NCBI RefSeq assembly: GCF_042682685.1
Contig: NZ_JBHUHX010000021.1
Coordinates: 1-64,000 of the forward strand
Source: Imhoffiella fuscus
GTDB taxonomy: Bacteria > Pseudomonadota > Gammaproteobacteria > Chromatiales > Chromatiaceae
Direction of reading: 5' to 3'
Length of the DNA: 64,000 nt
Shown here: piece by piece, positions 36,799 to 50,539 of the stretch
Position numbering within the stretch: position 1 is the first letter of the stretch
Layout: the number at the start of each line of letters is the position of its first letter
The notes under the pieces: model-generated
Told to the model about the DNA's origin: nothing
The model's database searches: none
Seen by the model: only the letters and a program-made list of their open reading frames with translations
Made by a program: the position numbers and the translations under genes

Positions 36799-38136
36799 TC
36801 AGGAATTGTCGTCGAGACGGATCTCGACGTAGGCCTCGTCGCGCAGCTGTCTCAGCCATTCCTCCGTGGCCTCCTCGGCCTTGCGGCGTTGCAATGCCTC
36901 GCGCGCCTTGATGCGCATGATATCGCCGCTGGTGTCCTGGCTGCGTCGTTCCTCGACCTGAACGATGTGCCAGCCGAATGGGCTCTTGAAGGGTTGGCTG
37001 ATCTCGTTGATCTCCAGTCCTTGCATGTTCTGCTCGAACTCGGGGACGGTATCGCCCGGGTTGAGCCAACCGAGCTCTCCGCCCTTGAGCGCGGAGCCGG
37101 TGTCGTCCGAATGGGCGCGCGCCAGCATGCCGAAGTCGTCCCCTCCTTGGATGCGGGTACGCAGCTGCGACAGTCGACGCTTGGCATCGGAGTCCGAGAC
37201 GATCTCGTTGGTGCGGATCAGAATGTGGCGCGCCTTGGTTTGGGTGACACTCTTGGGCGCAGCGGCCTTGATGTCGGTCAGCTTGATGATGTGGAAGCCG
37301 CTCGGGCTGCGCAGCGGATCGCTGATCTCGCCCTTGGCCAACGAATAGGCGAGGTCGGACACCAGGCTCGGCACCGCGCCCATCTCGAACCAGCCGAGGT
37401 CGCCTCCTTCCAGTGCGTTGCGACCGTCCGAGTCGCGTGCTGCGAGGGTGGCGAAGTCGGCGCCTCCTCGCAGTTGGGTCACCAGTCGCTTGGCCTTGGT
37501 TTCGGCGGCCTTGACCTGCTGCGGCGTGGGATTGTCGGGCAACGCGATCAGGATGTGCTGTAGCCGCACCTGCTCGCGCTCCACCAGCCGGCTCGATTCC
37601 TTGGCGAGAAAGCGGTCGATCTCCTGATCGGTGACCTGGATCTTTTTCACGACCTCCTGGCTTTGGAGGCGGCTGGTGAGAATTTGGGATTGCGTGTCCT
37701 TGCGGAAGTCGTCGAAATCGATCCCGCCCGCCTCCAGCGTCGCCTGGAGCTCGGGGAGTGTGAGTCCGTTGCGGTTGGCGATGTTGTTCAGCGCCTCGTT
37801 CACCATGGCATCGCTGACCTTGATGCCAAGCTCATTGGCCCGTTGTTGCTGCAGGTGTTTGAGGATGAGGCGGTCGAGCACTTGCTTGCGCAGTTGAGGT
37901 TCGGGCGGCAGGGGCGTTCCGCGCTGCTTCATCTGGGGGATGACCAGTTGGATTTCCCTGTCGAGTTCGCTGTTGACCACCACGTCGTCGTTGACGACGG
38001 CAACGATGGCATCCAGCTCTTCCGGCGCAGCCTGGGCGCTGAGCGTCCATGAGAAGGAGAGCAAGAGCAGGGCGCCGACGCTGCAGGCGAGACGCGCATA
38101 CCGCGAGAGACGGCGGTTAGTCGCTGTGATAACCAT
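36799..38136 (-). CDS. surA: Periplasmic chaperone/peptidyl-prolyl isomerase SurA
   Basis: The 445-residue protein has a signal peptide (VGALLLLSFSWTLSAQA), an N-terminal chaperone region starting LDAIVAVVNDDVVVNSELDR, two parvulin domains and a C-terminal helix. The parvulin segments are DSDGRNALEGGDLGWFEMGA and HSDDTGSALKGGELGWLNPG. It escorts outer-membrane proteins such as LptD. The ATG at 38136 overlaps the lptD stop by 20 nt, giving translational coupling in the lptD-surA-pdxA order. Confidence 0.95.
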   Translation of the reverse strand: MVITATNRRLSRYARLACSVGALLLLSFSWTLSAQAAPEELDAIVAVVNDDVVVNSELDREIQLVIPQMKQRGTPLPPEPQLRKQVLDRLILKHLQQQRANELGIKVSDAMVNEALNNIANRNGLTLPELQATLEAGGIDFDDFRKDTQSQILTSRLQSQEVVKKIQVTDQEIDRFLAKESSRLVEREQVRLQHILIALPDNPTPQQVKAAETKAKRLVTQLRGGADFATLAARDSDGRNALEGGDLGWFEMGAVPSLVSDLAYSLAKGEISDPLRSPSGFHIIKLTDIKAAAPKSVTQTKARHILIRTNEIVSDSDAKRRLSQLRTRIQGGDDFGMLARAHSDDTGSALKGGELGWLNPGDTVPEFEQNMQGLEINEISQPFKSPFGWHIVQVEERRSQDTSGDIMRIKAREALQRRKAEEATEEWLRQLRDEAYVEIRLDDNS

Positions 38137-40747
38137 AGATTCCTCGTTCCAGGAGCTTGTCGATCTGATTGCCGAAGGACCCGAGTCCGGCAAGCTCCAG
38201 TTGTAGCATGACGCTTGTGCTTCCGTTGCTGTCGGCACTGCGTTTCAGGTGTTGCCCCAGGATGCGCAGACGCCAGCAGCAACGGCCGAATTCGATGCCC
38301 GCGAACGCCTCGACGGTTTCGTCGTTCAGCATCGAATAGAGCCAGCGGCCCACGACTCTGACCTTGGGGCCGAGCGGCATCTGGAAGGACAGGTCGGCGT
38401 CCTCGTATTCCTCGGTTTCGTTATCGCCTAGGTTATAGCGATAGGCTAGGTTCAGCAGACGCGTGTCGCCTGGGGCATAACGGATTTGGAAGACCTGCTT
38501 TTCCCAGGGTTGTTCCGTCTGGTTCGGATTCCATTGCAGGCTGGCCAAGGCGGACCAGTTCTTGTGGAATCGGGCCGAAAATTCTCCGGCGACCGATGAG
38601 GAAATGTCATTTTCGGCCTCGTCGCTGGTGAGCTGCACCTTACGTTTGTCGAAGTAATAGATCTGTCCGAGGCTGGCGCGGAACAGTTCCTGGCCCGATG
38701 CGTTGGCGATGGTGCGGGAGGTTAGGCCGACCGTGAGGCGGTTCTCGTCGCCGATGCGGTCGTAACCGGTGAATCGATTGGAACGGAAGAGGCTTGCGAA
38801 GCTGAAATCCAGTGCCGTGGTATCGAAGAGCGGCAGATCGGATTGGTCTTCATAGGGGGTCAGAACATAGTAGAGGCGGGGTTCGAGCGTTTGCATGGCG
38901 CTATGACCGAACCAGTCCGTCTCGCGCTCGAAGACGAGCTTGCCGTCCAGATCCAGGCTCGGGATCAGGTCGTTCGGCTGTTCCGGCAGCCCTGCGTCCT
39001 GATCGACCAGGTCGTAGTGCTTGTAGAAGACCCGGGCGCGTGGAATGAAATAACCGAATCCGCGCCGGATGGGTAGGCGCAGCGAGGGGATGGCGACCAG
39101 CCGGCTGCCGTGAACCGCCGCGCTATGTTCGAAGTAGTCGTACTGGGTATCGAGCCCGTACTCCAATCCATACCAGTTCTCGGGCGCGACCTTGAACTCG
39201 ATATGCGGCAACTGACCATAGGGACGGTCCTCTGGGGCGATGCTGGAGTCGACCGTTTGGAAATCCTGGAGACGGGTGAGTAGGCTCCAACCGTTGCCGG
39301 CATAGTGCAGGTCGGCGCGCTGGGTGAGGTTTCTGATACTGGTGACGTCGAGTCGATTGCCGAAGTCCTCCATGTAGGCGTCATCCGAGACGGCGGCGTA
39401 GTCGATGTTCGTCGACCAGCGTCCACCGAAGCGGCCATTCTGGGTGACCCGCAGCGCGCCGCGCGCGCCCTCGTCCGGCATCTTATCGTCCCGGGGAAGC
39501 ACTTCGCCGTCGACCTCCAATTCCTGGAAGCTGGCGAGATGGCGGACCTGCGCGCCGAGCATGAGTCCGCGCAGACTCATGAATCGCGGTGTGATGGTCG
39601 CGTCCAAATTGGGTGCGATATTCCAGTAATAGGGGATGCTGAGGTCGGTTCCGGTCTTGTCCGACGACCCGATGGTCGGAATGAGCAAGCCGCTGCGCCG
39701 GCGGCTGTCGATCGGGAACCGGAGGTAGGGCGTATAGAGCACCGGGATGTCGGCGATGCGGATGCGCGCGTGCCGGGCCGTGCCCATTCCCTGGGCCTGA
39801 TCGAGCTCCAGATCGCTGGCCAGCAGCGACCAATCCGATTGGCCTGGGGGGCAGGTCGTGTAGAGGATGTTGTGATAGCGCGTGACCTGATCCGACAGCA
39901 TCCAGGCCTGATCCGCACGCCCGCGTAGATTGGCGTTGCCCGACATGCGGTAGCGGGTGTTCTCGATGGTTCCCTTCTTGGTTTCGAGATTGTATCGGGT
40001 TCTATCTCCGGTGAGACGGACGCCCGGATAATCGAGAAAGACGTGCCCGGAGGCATCGACCTCGCCGGTGCGGCGATCGTAGTTGGATTGGTCGGCCTCC
40101 AGACGCCGATCGCCCTGCTGGTACTCGATGCCGCCCTCCAGATGGATCAGGTCCTTGTCCTGATCGTAATCCACGCGATCGGCCGTGATGTCGATCGGAA
40201 TCTGGTCGCCGATCGGTGCCTTGGGACCCAAGTGCGCCATCCCTGGACGGGGGCCGCAGAACTGCCAGCTCAATCCATCGTGCAGGCGCTTTTCCGCCTG
40301 CTGGTCCTCGAACCCCGCGACTTCGGTCGTTTGCGGGCTCCTCGGGGGCAGATCCTGGTCGGCGTTTGGCGCGAGCCTCTGTGGTGGCAGTCCCTCCAGG
40401 CCCGTGGCGGTGTGCGAGGGCTTGTCAGGCTGCAGCGGCTTCAAGGTCGGACGTGTCGCGTCGAGCTGGGTCGGGGCGAACATCGCTTTGCGCTGCTGCT
40501 GGGCCGATGGATCCGGCTGGGCCGGTTGCGGCTCCGCGTTCAAACGGGTCTTCGGCGACGACTCATCCGGCCGCGAGGCTGCGGGACCGGCCGAGCAGTC
40601 GGTCGTCTGGCCGTTCTCCAGGGGCGGGCAATCCTCTCGACCTGCAGGGGCAGTGAGATCGTCCGGCCAGACCGGAGAAGCGAAGAGGATGATCTGAAAC
40701 AGGGCGCCGAGGCAGGCGCTACGTTTGAGGTCGGCCGTGGTCGGCAT
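38117..40747 (-). CDS. lptD: LPS-assembly outer-membrane protein LptD
   Basis: This is the outer-membrane LPS translocon of about 876 residues. After a signal-like start (CLGALFQIILFASPVW) comes a long low-complexity Pro/Gln-rich linker of about 150 residues. The jellyroll follows (DITADRVDYDQDKDLIHLEG and YRMSGNANLRGRADQAWMLS) and then a C-terminal beta barrel. The Cys-Cys pair in FGRCCWRLRI matches the LptD disulfide system, with Cys in TTCPPGQSDW upstream. ATG 40747 is chosen for the signal peptide; ATGs at 40804 and 40834 are alternatives. Divergent from amgK. Confidence 0.93.
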   Translation of the reverse strand: MPTTADLKRSACLGALFQIILFASPVWPDDLTAPAGREDCPPLENGQTTDCSAGPAASRPDESSPKTRLNAEPQPAQPDPSAQQQRKAMFAPTQLDATRPTLKPLQPDKPSHTATGLEGLPPQRLAPNADQDLPPRSPQTTEVAGFEDQQAEKRLHDGLSWQFCGPRPGMAHLGPKAPIGDQIPIDITADRVDYDQDKDLIHLEGGIEYQQGDRRLEADQSNYDRRTGEVDASGHVFLDYPGVRLTGDRTRYNLETKKGTIENTRYRMSGNANLRGRADQAWMLSDQVTRYHNILYTTCPPGQSDWSLLASDLELDQAQGMGTARHARIRIADIPVLYTPYLRFPIDSRRRSGLLIPTIGSSDKTGTDLSIPYYWNIAPNLDATITPRFMSLRGLMLGAQVRHLASFQELEVDGEVLPRDDKMPDEGARGALRVTQNGRFGGRWSTNIDYAAVSDDAYMEDFGNRLDVTSIRNLTQRADLHYAGNGWSLLTRLQDFQTVDSSIAPEDRPYGQLPHIEFKVAPENWYGLEYGLDTQYDYFEHSAAVHGSRLVAIPSLRLPIRRGFGYFIPRARVFYKHYDLVDQDAGLPEQPNDLIPSLDLDGKLVFERETDWFGHSAMQTLEPRLYYVLTPYEDQSDLPLFDTTALDFSFASLFRSNRFTGYDRIGDENRLTVGLTSRTIANASGQELFRASLGQIYYFDKRKVQLTSDEAENDISSSVAGEFSARFHKNWSALASLQWNPNQTEQPWEKQVFQIRYAPGDTRLLNLAYRYNLGDNETEEYEDADLSFQMPLGPKVRVVGRWLYSMLNDETVEAFAGIEFGRCCWRLRILGQHLKRSADSNGSTSVMLQLELAGLGSFGNQIDKLLERGIYGYHSD

Positions 40748-40935
40748 GCGTCTGGCGGACTCGTCGCTGAGTGAGTGGACGGGTTGGGTTGAACCTGTAA
40801 CCATGTCATATCCCGGCCGGGGCAGCAATCGCAAAGATGTGCGGCCGCGCTTTCCGGTCGCTCCGATCCTTGAATCCTATCCACCATCGAGTTTGCCCGA
40901 ATCCAGTCTAGAGATCGGGCTGTGCGGGTGTCTTC

Positions 40936-41916
40936 GTGTCCGAACGCTATCAGATGTTGCAGAAATGGCTGGCCGAGGTGCTGGCCAGCGAGTCATTCGA
41001 GCTGACGCCGGCCTCGTCCGATGCCAGCTTCCGGCGCTATTGGCGCGTCGCCCTGGATGGGGCGACCCTGATTGCCATGGACGCGCCGCCGACCCACGAG
41101 GACTGCGGGCGTTTCGCCGACCTGTCGCACCGCTTTCGCGGGATCGGCGTCAATACGCCCGAGATCCATGCCGAGAATCGTGAGCAGGGTTTTCTGCTGC
41201 TCTCCGATCTCGGGAATCGCGTCTATCTGAGCGAGCTCGATACCGATACCGTCGATCGTCTCTATGGCGATGCGTTGGGTGCGCTGCTCACCATTCAGTC
41301 CCGCGCATCCGTCGAGGGGCTACCGGTCTATGACGCACCCTTTTTCCAGCGTGAGATGGATCTCTTCGGCGAATGGCTGCTCGGGCGTCATCTAGGCCTG
41401 GAACTCGACGCGACCGAGATGGCGATGTTCGACAAGGTGCATGCCGCACTGATCGACAGCGCCCTGGATCAGCCGCAGGTCTGTGTCCATCGCGATTTCC
41501 ATTCGCGCAACCTGATGTTGACCGAGACGGCCAACCCTGGCGTGCTCGACTTCCAGGATGCGGTGCTCGGACCCCTCACCTACGATCTGGTCTCCCTCCT
41601 GCGCGACTGCTACATCGCCTGGCCGGAGGCGCGGGTTCGGGATTGGGCGCTCGGCTATCTGGAATTGGCGATTCAATCCGCAATCCTGGAGGACGTCACC
41701 CCCGAGCGCTTTCTGCGCTGGTTCGACCTCATGGGCATGCAGCGTCACCTCAAGGCCTGCGGCATCTTTGCGCGTCTCAATCATCGCGACGGCAAGCCGC
41801 ACTATCTGGGTGACGTGCCGCGCACGCTCGGCTATGTCATCGGCGTGGCCGAGCGTTATCCGGAGTTTGGAGATCTGGCCGAATTTCTGCGCTTGCGGGT
41901 TCTGCCCGGGGTTTAG
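40936..41916 (+). CDS. amgK: AmgK-type sugar kinase (aminoglycoside phosphotransferase family)
   Basis: The 326-residue protein has the kinase catalytic loop VCVHRDFHSRNLML and the metal site VLDFQDAVLGPLTYDL. In Pseudomonas AmgK phosphorylates MurNAc and GlcNAc at the anomeric position for cell-wall recycling and is followed by murU. Here it is divergent from lptD, the known context, but murU is missing and signalling debris follows instead. A GTG start at 40936 is used. Confidence 0.88.
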   Translation: MSERYQMLQKWLAEVLASESFELTPASSDASFRRYWRVALDGATLIAMDAPPTHEDCGRFADLSHRFRGIGVNTPEIHAENREQGFLLLSDLGNRVYLSELDTDTVDRLYGDALGALLTIQSRASVEGLPVYDAPFFQREMDLFGEWLLGRHLGLELDATEMAMFDKVHAALIDSALDQPQVCVHRDFHSRNLMLTETANPGVLDFQDAVLGPLTYDLVSLLRDCYIAWPEARVRDWALGYLELAIQSAILEDVTPERFLRWFDLMGMQRHLKACGIFARLNHRDGKPHYLGDVPRTLGYVIGVAERYPEFGDLAEFLRLRVLPGV

Positions 41917-41940
41917 CGCCATGCGGACAATCGTCGTGGG

Positions 41941-42255
41941 GCAATGTAGATGTAGTCTACGGCACCGACGTCGAAACCGGCGCGCTCATGGCCGACCTCG
42001 GACAATGCCGCGACGAAGATTACCGGAATGTTCGTGGTCGAGGGATTGGCCTTGAGGGCTCGGCAAACGGCGTAGCCATCCATCCTGGCATCGGAATGTC
42101 GAGCAGGATCAGCGCCAGTTTGGACTTGAGGGCCGCCATGAGCGCCTCCGAGGGGTTGCGCACGAAGGCGAGCGGGTGCTCGGCAACGAGGATCTGCTGC
42201 ATCATTCCAGACCTTGCGGGTCGTCGTCGATGACGAGGATGGGGGCGTGTGTCAT
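41941..42255 (-). pseudogene. Response-regulator receiver domain fossil with two frameshifts
   Basis: On the minus strand the sequence starts MTHAPILVIDDDPQGLE and hits a stop. After a shift it continues MMQQILVAEHPLAFVRN and LALILLDIPMPG, holding the phospho-acceptor aspartate. After a second shift it reads DGYAVCRALKANPSTTNIP, FVAALSEVGHERAGFD and GAVDYI. This is a full receiver domain split by two frame changes, with no output domain. It precedes the hybrid kinase and is probably the remnant of its partner regulator. Confidence 0.75.
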
Positions 42256-42271
42256 GGCGCAATTCCTCGTG

Positions 42272-46486
<4,215 letters not shown>

Positions 46487-46494
46487 AAGCTCAA

Positions 46495-46614
46495 TCAGGT
46501 ATGGTGCCGCTGAGAGTCATTCAGGCTAATGGATACCGTATCCGCTACTTGGTACCGATTCTTTCCCGTTTTCTTGGTCAGATACATGGCGTGATCGGCC
46601 TGACGTAACAACCC
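46495..46614 (-). pseudogene. GGDEF (diguanylate cyclase) C-terminal fossil
   Basis: The minus-strand frame ends in LLRQADHAMYLTKKTGKN and RYQVADTVSISLNDSQRH, the last part of a GGDEF domain (ADxAMYxAK...GRNRYxVFD). No catalytic GGDEF motif remains. Homology breaks near 46614, where a transposase fragment begins on the other strand. Confidence 0.7.
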
Positions 46615-46778
46615 TCGCCCCTGACGCGATGGCCGCTTGGTTGTTCGCCACCGCCCAGCACGTGCAGCGGCGCAAGTACCGCAAGCACTCACGCGGCCGT
46701 AAGAAGCCCGCTCCAGCGCGGATCCATGATCCGACCAAACCGCATGTCTCCGTCGCGCGCATCCTCGCGCAACGTTGA
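46615..46778 (+). mobile_element. IS4-type transposase C-terminal fragment
   Basis: From about 46615 the plus strand reads DAMAAWLFATAQHVQRRKYR, then KHSRGRKKPAPARIHDPTKP, HVSVARILAQR and a stop. From memory this resembles the basic C-terminus of IS4-family transposases. The catalytic core and inverted repeats are absent. The fragment abuts the GGDEF fossil, so one insertion probably broke it. Confidence 0.6.
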
Positions 46779-47063
46779 AAGATACGGCGAACCAGAAGGG
46801 ATCGATCGGAGAAGACGCTCATGATCACGATTTGTGACCTTGAAAGCCGTTGTGAACACGTCCTAGCGAGCTAGCGACAGCGCTTCCAGCAGCCATGATA
46901 CGATCACTTTTTGTGTGCTGGCGAGTCAGTTTCGGTTGCCCCAATCGTGGACTGCAGATACCTTTAGCTCGACCTGCGCGATCCTTGCCTTTCACTCCGA
47001 TGCCGGAGGCGCAGCGCTCACGTGCCGTGACCGCTCATCAAGTCAACAACGGATTGGATCATC

Positions 47064-48314
47064 GTGAGCTCGAATCTCTTTCGACCCGAGGCGATCAAAG
47101 GGCTGCGCAGCCCGGAGCAGCTCGACTCGCTGCTGCAACTGACGCGTCCGGCGGGCTGGGTGGCGCTTGCGGTACTGATTTTTATCGTGATCGTTACGCT
47201 GGTCTGGGGCGTTCTGGGACGGATTCCGGTCCAGGTGACCGGGCTGGGCGTGGTGCTACCCGCCGGCACCGAGGTCTATCAGGTCCAGTCTCAGGTTAGC
47301 GGTCTGATCAAATCGACCGATGTCGCCCCGAATCAGTCCGTCACAGAGGGACAGCGGCTGGCGGTCATTTCATTGCCGGCCGACCAGACGGGATTGCGGG
47401 ACGCGCAGCGCGATCTGAAGCTGCTGCGCGCTCAATATTCGACCCAAAAATCCTTCGCGCAGCGGGATATCGAGCGCCGCCGGAACACGGTCGCGCAGCA
47501 AAACGCCACCCTGCAGAAGAAGATCGAGGACAGCCAGAGCTATCTGACCTATCTGCGCGACCTGCTGGCCGATCAGGCTGCTGAACAAAAGCTGGGCTAT
47601 CTCACGCGGCAGCAGACCGAGGCAACCCGTACCGGGATCTACAGCGCCGAACAGACCATCGCCGAGGCGCACGATGCCGTGGCGCAAAACGAACTGAGTC
47701 TGATCGAGCTGGAAAACACCCGCGAACAGGAGCTCGACAACCTCCAAAACCAGGTCGAGCAGGCCGAGGATAAGGTTCACGAGCTGACCGCGACCCTGAG
47801 CAGCGAACGCGAGATATTCAGCCCCGTCGCCGGGTTGATCTCCGAGATCGACGTCAAGCCCGGCGCCTTGGTCGAGCCCGGCGCGACCATCGCCATCATC
47901 GAGCAGCGCAGTCAGACGCTGGAGCTGATCGGATTCTTCGAGATCGGCAAGGGCAAGCGCCTGGAGCCGAACATGGCGGTACGGGTTTCGCCCGCCTCGG
48001 TGGAGCGCGATCTGTACGGCAGTATCGTCGGCCGGGTCGAGACCGTCAGCGATCTGCCGGAAACCGAGGCGGCCCTGCTCGATCTCCTGGGCAATGCGGC
48101 CCTGGTCACCCAGATGATGGGCGCCGGCGCGCCGATCCGGGCGACCATCGCGCTCGAGGCCGATCCGAGCACGCCGAGCGGTCTGCGCTGGACCTCCTCG
48201 CACGGCCCCAAACTGAAGATCACGGCGGGCGAGACCGCCTCCGCCTCGGTCACCATCGAAGAGAAGCGCCCCCTGGATCTGGTGATCCCCATCTTCGATG
48301 CCTGGTTGCGCTGA
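47064..48314 (+). CDS. NHLM bacteriocin system HlyD-type secretion adaptor
   Basis: The 416-residue protein has one N-terminal membrane helix (about residues 33-50, GWVALAVLIFIVIVTLVWG), a lipoyl half, a long coiled-coil hairpin (about residues 110-250) and the second lipoyl half (EIFSPVAGLISEIDVKPGAL). It matches the adaptor found beside NHLM-type peptide exporters and would link the ABC transporter to a TolC-type channel. A GTG start is used. The C39 exporter starts 12 bp downstream. Confidence 0.85.
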   Translation: MSSNLFRPEAIKGLRSPEQLDSLLQLTRPAGWVALAVLIFIVIVTLVWGVLGRIPVQVTGLGVVLPAGTEVYQVQSQVSGLIKSTDVAPNQSVTEGQRLAVISLPADQTGLRDAQRDLKLLRAQYSTQKSFAQRDIERRRNTVAQQNATLQKKIEDSQSYLTYLRDLLADQAAEQKLGYLTRQQTEATRTGIYSAEQTIAEAHDAVAQNELSLIELENTREQELDNLQNQVEQAEDKVHELTATLSSEREIFSPVAGLISEIDVKPGALVEPGATIAIIEQRSQTLELIGFFEIGKGKRLEPNMAVRVSPASVERDLYGSIVGRVETVSDLPETEAALLDLLGNAALVTQMMGAGAPIRATIALEADPSTPSGLRWTSSHGPKLKITAGETASASVTIEEKRPLDLVIPIFDAWLR

Positions 48315-48325
48315 GCCGCTGCCTC

Positions 48326-50539
48326 ATGTCTCTGCTGAGCCTCAAACCCAAATCCAAGACGACGGCCTATCCGCGACCCGTTCGCACGCCGCCATTGCTG
48401 CAAATGGAGGCGGTCGAGTGCGGCGCGGCGGCCCTCGGCATCCTGCTCGGCCACTATGGACTTTGGGTGCCGCTGGAGACCCTGCGCGTCGACACTGGCG
48501 TGTCGCGCAACGGCGCCAATGCCGCCAATATCCTCAAGGCCGCGCGTCAGTACGGCATGGAGGCGAAGGGCCGCAAGCTGGATCTGGACCAGGCGCTGAG
48601 TCTGCCGCCACCCTATATCGCGTTCTGGAATTTCAACCATTTTTTGGTCGTGGACGGTGCCGATGCCGCCCATGTCTATCTCAACGACCCGGCGATGGGG
48701 CCGCGCAAGGTCACGCACGAGGAATTCAGCCAGAGTTTCACCGGTATCGCCTTGGAGATGACGCCCGGCCCGACCTTCACCGAGGGCGGCGAGCGGCGCA
48801 ATCTGTTCGGTGCTCTGGCCCGTCGGCTCGAACACACCCGGCCGGCCATGCTTTTCGTCTTGCTCGCCAGTCTGCTGCTGGTAGTTCCCGGCCTGCTGGT
48901 GCCGGCGCTGCTGAAGAATTTCGTCGACTATGTGCTGGTGCGCGACAGCAACGATTGGATCCTGCCGCTGCTGGTCGGTCTCGTCATCGCCGCCATCTTT
49001 TCGGCTGTGGTCACGGCCCTGCAGCAGCGCTCTCTGCTGCTGATCCAGACCAAGCTGGCGATCACCTCGGCGGGCGAATTCTTCTGGCATGTGTTGCGCG
49101 TCCCGGTAGTCTTCTACACCCAGCGCTATGTCGGCGATGTGGCCTCGCGCGTGCAGTCCTGCCACCGCCTCGCCGCACTGCTGTCCGGGCCAGTATCGAC
49201 CGCAGTGGTCAACCTGCTGATGATCGGCTTCTATTTCGCGGTGATGCTGATCTACAGCGTCCCCCTGGCCCTGCTGACGGCGGGCCTGTCGGTCGGCAAC
49301 GCCCTGGCCCTGTTCCTGGTGCGCAAGCGCATCGGCAACCTCAACGGACGTCTGCTCCAGCAGCGCGCCAAGCTGTCCGGTGCCTCCATGGCCGGACTGC
49401 AGGCCATCGAAACCCTCAAGGCGACCGGGACCGAGGGCGATTTCTTCGCCAGTTGGGCCGGCTATCAGACCAACAGCGTCAACGCCCAGCAATCGCTGAG
49501 CGCCATCTCGTCCGTCCTCTCGGCCGTACCCTCGGGGATCAACCAGCTGCTCACCGGCCTGGTGCTGGGCGTTGGCGGTCTGCTGATCATCGACGGGCAG
49601 CTCTCGGTCGGCGGTCTGGTGGCCTTCCAGAGCCTGATGGGGCGATTCACCGGACCCGTTCAGCAGTTCGTCGGCTTCGGCTCCCAGTTGCAGGAGGTCA
49701 AGGGCGATCTGCAGCGGCTCGACGACGTCCTCCACTATCCGCTCGACCAGCTGGCCGAGGATCCGGCGGCCGACGCGCCGGCCGCCGAGACAGAACCCGA
49801 GACGGCGCCGCCCGGTCTGCTATCGGGTGCGGTCGAGGTGCGCAATCTCAGCTTCGGTTACGATCGTCTGGGACCGCCGCTGATCGAGAACTTCAGCCTA
49901 AGCATCGCGCCGGGGCAGCGCGTGGCCTTCGTCGGTGGCTCGGGCAGCGGCAAATCCACGCTCGCGCGCCTGTTGCTTGGTCTCTATCAGCCGACCGGCG
50001 GTCAGATCCTCTACGACGGCCGTCCTTTGAGCAAGATTCCGCGCGAGATCTTTACCGCTTCGGTCGGTGCCGTGGATCAGGAGATCCATCTCTTCGGCGG
50101 CACCGTGCTGGATAATCTGCGCATGTGGGATTCGACCATCGCCGAGGACCGTGTCGTTCAGGCGGCGAAGGATGCCTGCATCCACGACGAGATCGCACAG
50201 CGCGCCAACGGCTATCGCAGCGAGGTCGGCGACGCCCAGGCCCGGTTCAGCGGAGGTCAGGCGCAGCGTCTGGAGATCGCCCGCGCGCTGGCGCGCGACC
50301 CCGCCATCCTGGTGCTGGACGAGGCCACGGCCGCGCTCGAACCCATCACCGAGCAGCGCATCGACGACCATCTGCGCCGTCGAGGCTGTACCTGCATCAT
50401 CATCGCCCATCGTCTGAGCACCATCCGCGATTGCGACGAGATCATCGTGCTCGACCAGGGGCGGATCGTCGAACGCGGCGATCACGACCGTCTGGTCGCC
50501 GCCAAGGGGCATTATTTCGCCCTGGTCAGCGCCCAATGA
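48326..50539 (+). CDS. NHLM-type peptidase-containing ABC exporter (C39)
   Basis: The 737-residue protein begins with a C39 peptidase: Cys32 in QMEAVECGAAALGILLGHYG, His105 in FWNFNHFLVVDG and Asp121 in NDPAMGP. Membrane helices occupy about residues 160-440. The ATPase follows, with GGSGSGKSTLARLLL, RFSGGQAQRLEIARAL and DEATAALE. It should cleave the leader after Gly-Gly and export the peptide. The precursor leaders at 58-59 kb end in LVAGG, which fits. ATGA overlap with the next gene. Confidence 0.92.
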   Translation: MSLLSLKPKSKTTAYPRPVRTPPLLQMEAVECGAAALGILLGHYGLWVPLETLRVDTGVSRNGANAANILKAARQYGMEAKGRKLDLDQALSLPPPYIAFWNFNHFLVVDGADAAHVYLNDPAMGPRKVTHEEFSQSFTGIALEMTPGPTFTEGGERRNLFGALARRLEHTRPAMLFVLLASLLLVVPGLLVPALLKNFVDYVLVRDSNDWILPLLVGLVIAAIFSAVVTALQQRSLLLIQTKLAITSAGEFFWHVLRVPVVFYTQRYVGDVASRVQSCHRLAALLSGPVSTAVVNLLMIGFYFAVMLIYSVPLALLTAGLSVGNALALFLVRKRIGNLNGRLLQQRAKLSGASMAGLQAIETLKATGTEGDFFASWAGYQTNSVNAQQSLSAISSVLSAVPSGINQLLTGLVLGVGGLLIIDGQLSVGGLVAFQSLMGRFTGPVQQFVGFGSQLQEVKGDLQRLDDVLHYPLDQLAEDPAADAPAAETEPETAPPGLLSGAVEVRNLSFGYDRLGPPLIENFSLSIAPGQRVAFVGGSGSGKSTLARLLLGLYQPTGGQILYDGRPLSKIPREIFTASVGAVDQEIHLFGGTVLDNLRMWDSTIAEDRVVQAAKDACIHDEIAQRANGYRSEVGDAQARFSGGQAQRLEIARALARDPAILVLDEATAALEPITEQRIDDHLRRRGCTCIIIAHRLSTIRDCDEIIVLDQGRIVERGDHDRLVAAKGHYFALVSAQ

